27,570 nucleotides of DNA from NCBI GenBank assembly GCA_036266075.1, contig DATANV010000004.1:1-27570 (forward strand), in the 5' to 3' direction. Made by a program: the position numbers and the translations under genes. The stretch is from VRUE01 sp036266075 (GTDB lineage Bacteria > Actinomycetota > Thermoleophilia > Solirubrobacterales > 70-9). Below are positions 27,555 through 27,570 of this stretch, piece by piece. Numbering within the stretch: the stretch's first letter is position 1; each line of letters opens with the position of its first letter. The notes beneath the pieces were generated by a model, which searched no databases, was not told the origin of the DNA, and saw nothing but the letters and a program-made list of their open reading frames with translations.

Positions 27555-27570
27555 GGGGGGGGGGGGGGGG
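27555..27570. other. Terminal run of 16 G
   Basis: The sequence ends in an uninterrupted G homopolymer right after cutA. This is typical of two-colour Illumina dark-cycle reads carried into a contig end, rather than of genomic DNA. Confidence 0.8.

Noticed and set aside
1..27570. CRISPR array, tRNA, rRNA or insertion sequence
   Set aside because: No spaced direct repeats, cloverleaf, rRNA-like segment or transposase motif was found. The three palindromes are far apart and not CRISPR-like.

Overview
The window is high-GC actinobacterial DNA, most likely from Thermoleophilia (Solirubrobacterales or a relative). I infer this from the GC-rich codon use, the P-G-R-H-G-L-P lead-in of two TetR proteins, the W-G-G-G-H NlpC/P60 protein, frequent TTG/GTG starts, and many promoters with no 5' leader. 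The placement is not certain. The sequence ends in 16 G, so the right edge is probably a contig end or read artefact. I found no rRNA, tRNA, CRISPR array, transposase or prophage gene. Every gap between genes is shorter than 300 bp.

Layout. 1-264: start of an exported beta-propeller-like protein, with a good promoter and an unusual leader. 464-3244: four TetR-family genes in two divergent overlapping pairs. 3257-5423: a PlsC-like acyltransferase, then a PAS protein overlapping an MBL hydrolase. 5481-8047: a DUF6328 membrane protein divergent from a two-gene methylthioadenosine salvage set (6-oxopurine-type phosphorylase and MTA/SAH deaminase). 8070-11775: a complete OpuC-type osmoprotectant ABC transporter (ATPase with CBS region, two permeases, lipoprotein binding protein). 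11772-13531: a MarR regulator and MFS exporter behind a clear operator. 13641-14477: a six-helix channel with a non-canonical selectivity filter. 14502-15155: an exported cysteine-containing orphan. 15281-18723: acetyl-CoA synthetase divergent from an MBL-rhodanese-rhodanese protein. 18779-23548: cell-envelope genes (NlpC/P60 hydrolase, SHOCT membrane protein, class A PBP) and a SpoU rRNA/tRNA methyltransferase. 23587-25403: glyoxalase I, a VapBC module and an SDR oxidoreductase. 25490-27538: an atypical PII protein, an atypical ammonium transporter, and CutA.

Most notable signals. (1) Three intergenic copies of an exactly 46-bp palindromic element. The CGTGCC/GGCACG ends are invariant and the central hairpin differs in sequence but stays paired. 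The copies sit in an operon gap, at a convergent junction, and before cutA; I do not recognise the family. (2) At least eight genes have a TANNNT -10 box ending 6-8 nt before the start codon, including two divergent pairs separated by only 31 and 38 bp. (3) The Amt protein has Glu at the first twin-His position, and its partner PII has Val51 and Glu39 in place of Tyr51 and Gln39. (4) The channel reads T-L-G-S-N instead of T-V-G-Y-G. (5) The osmoprotectant binding protein uses GAA for Glu almost exclusively, while its operon partners use GAG. (6) An 11-nt inverted repeat brackets the MTA deaminase gene.
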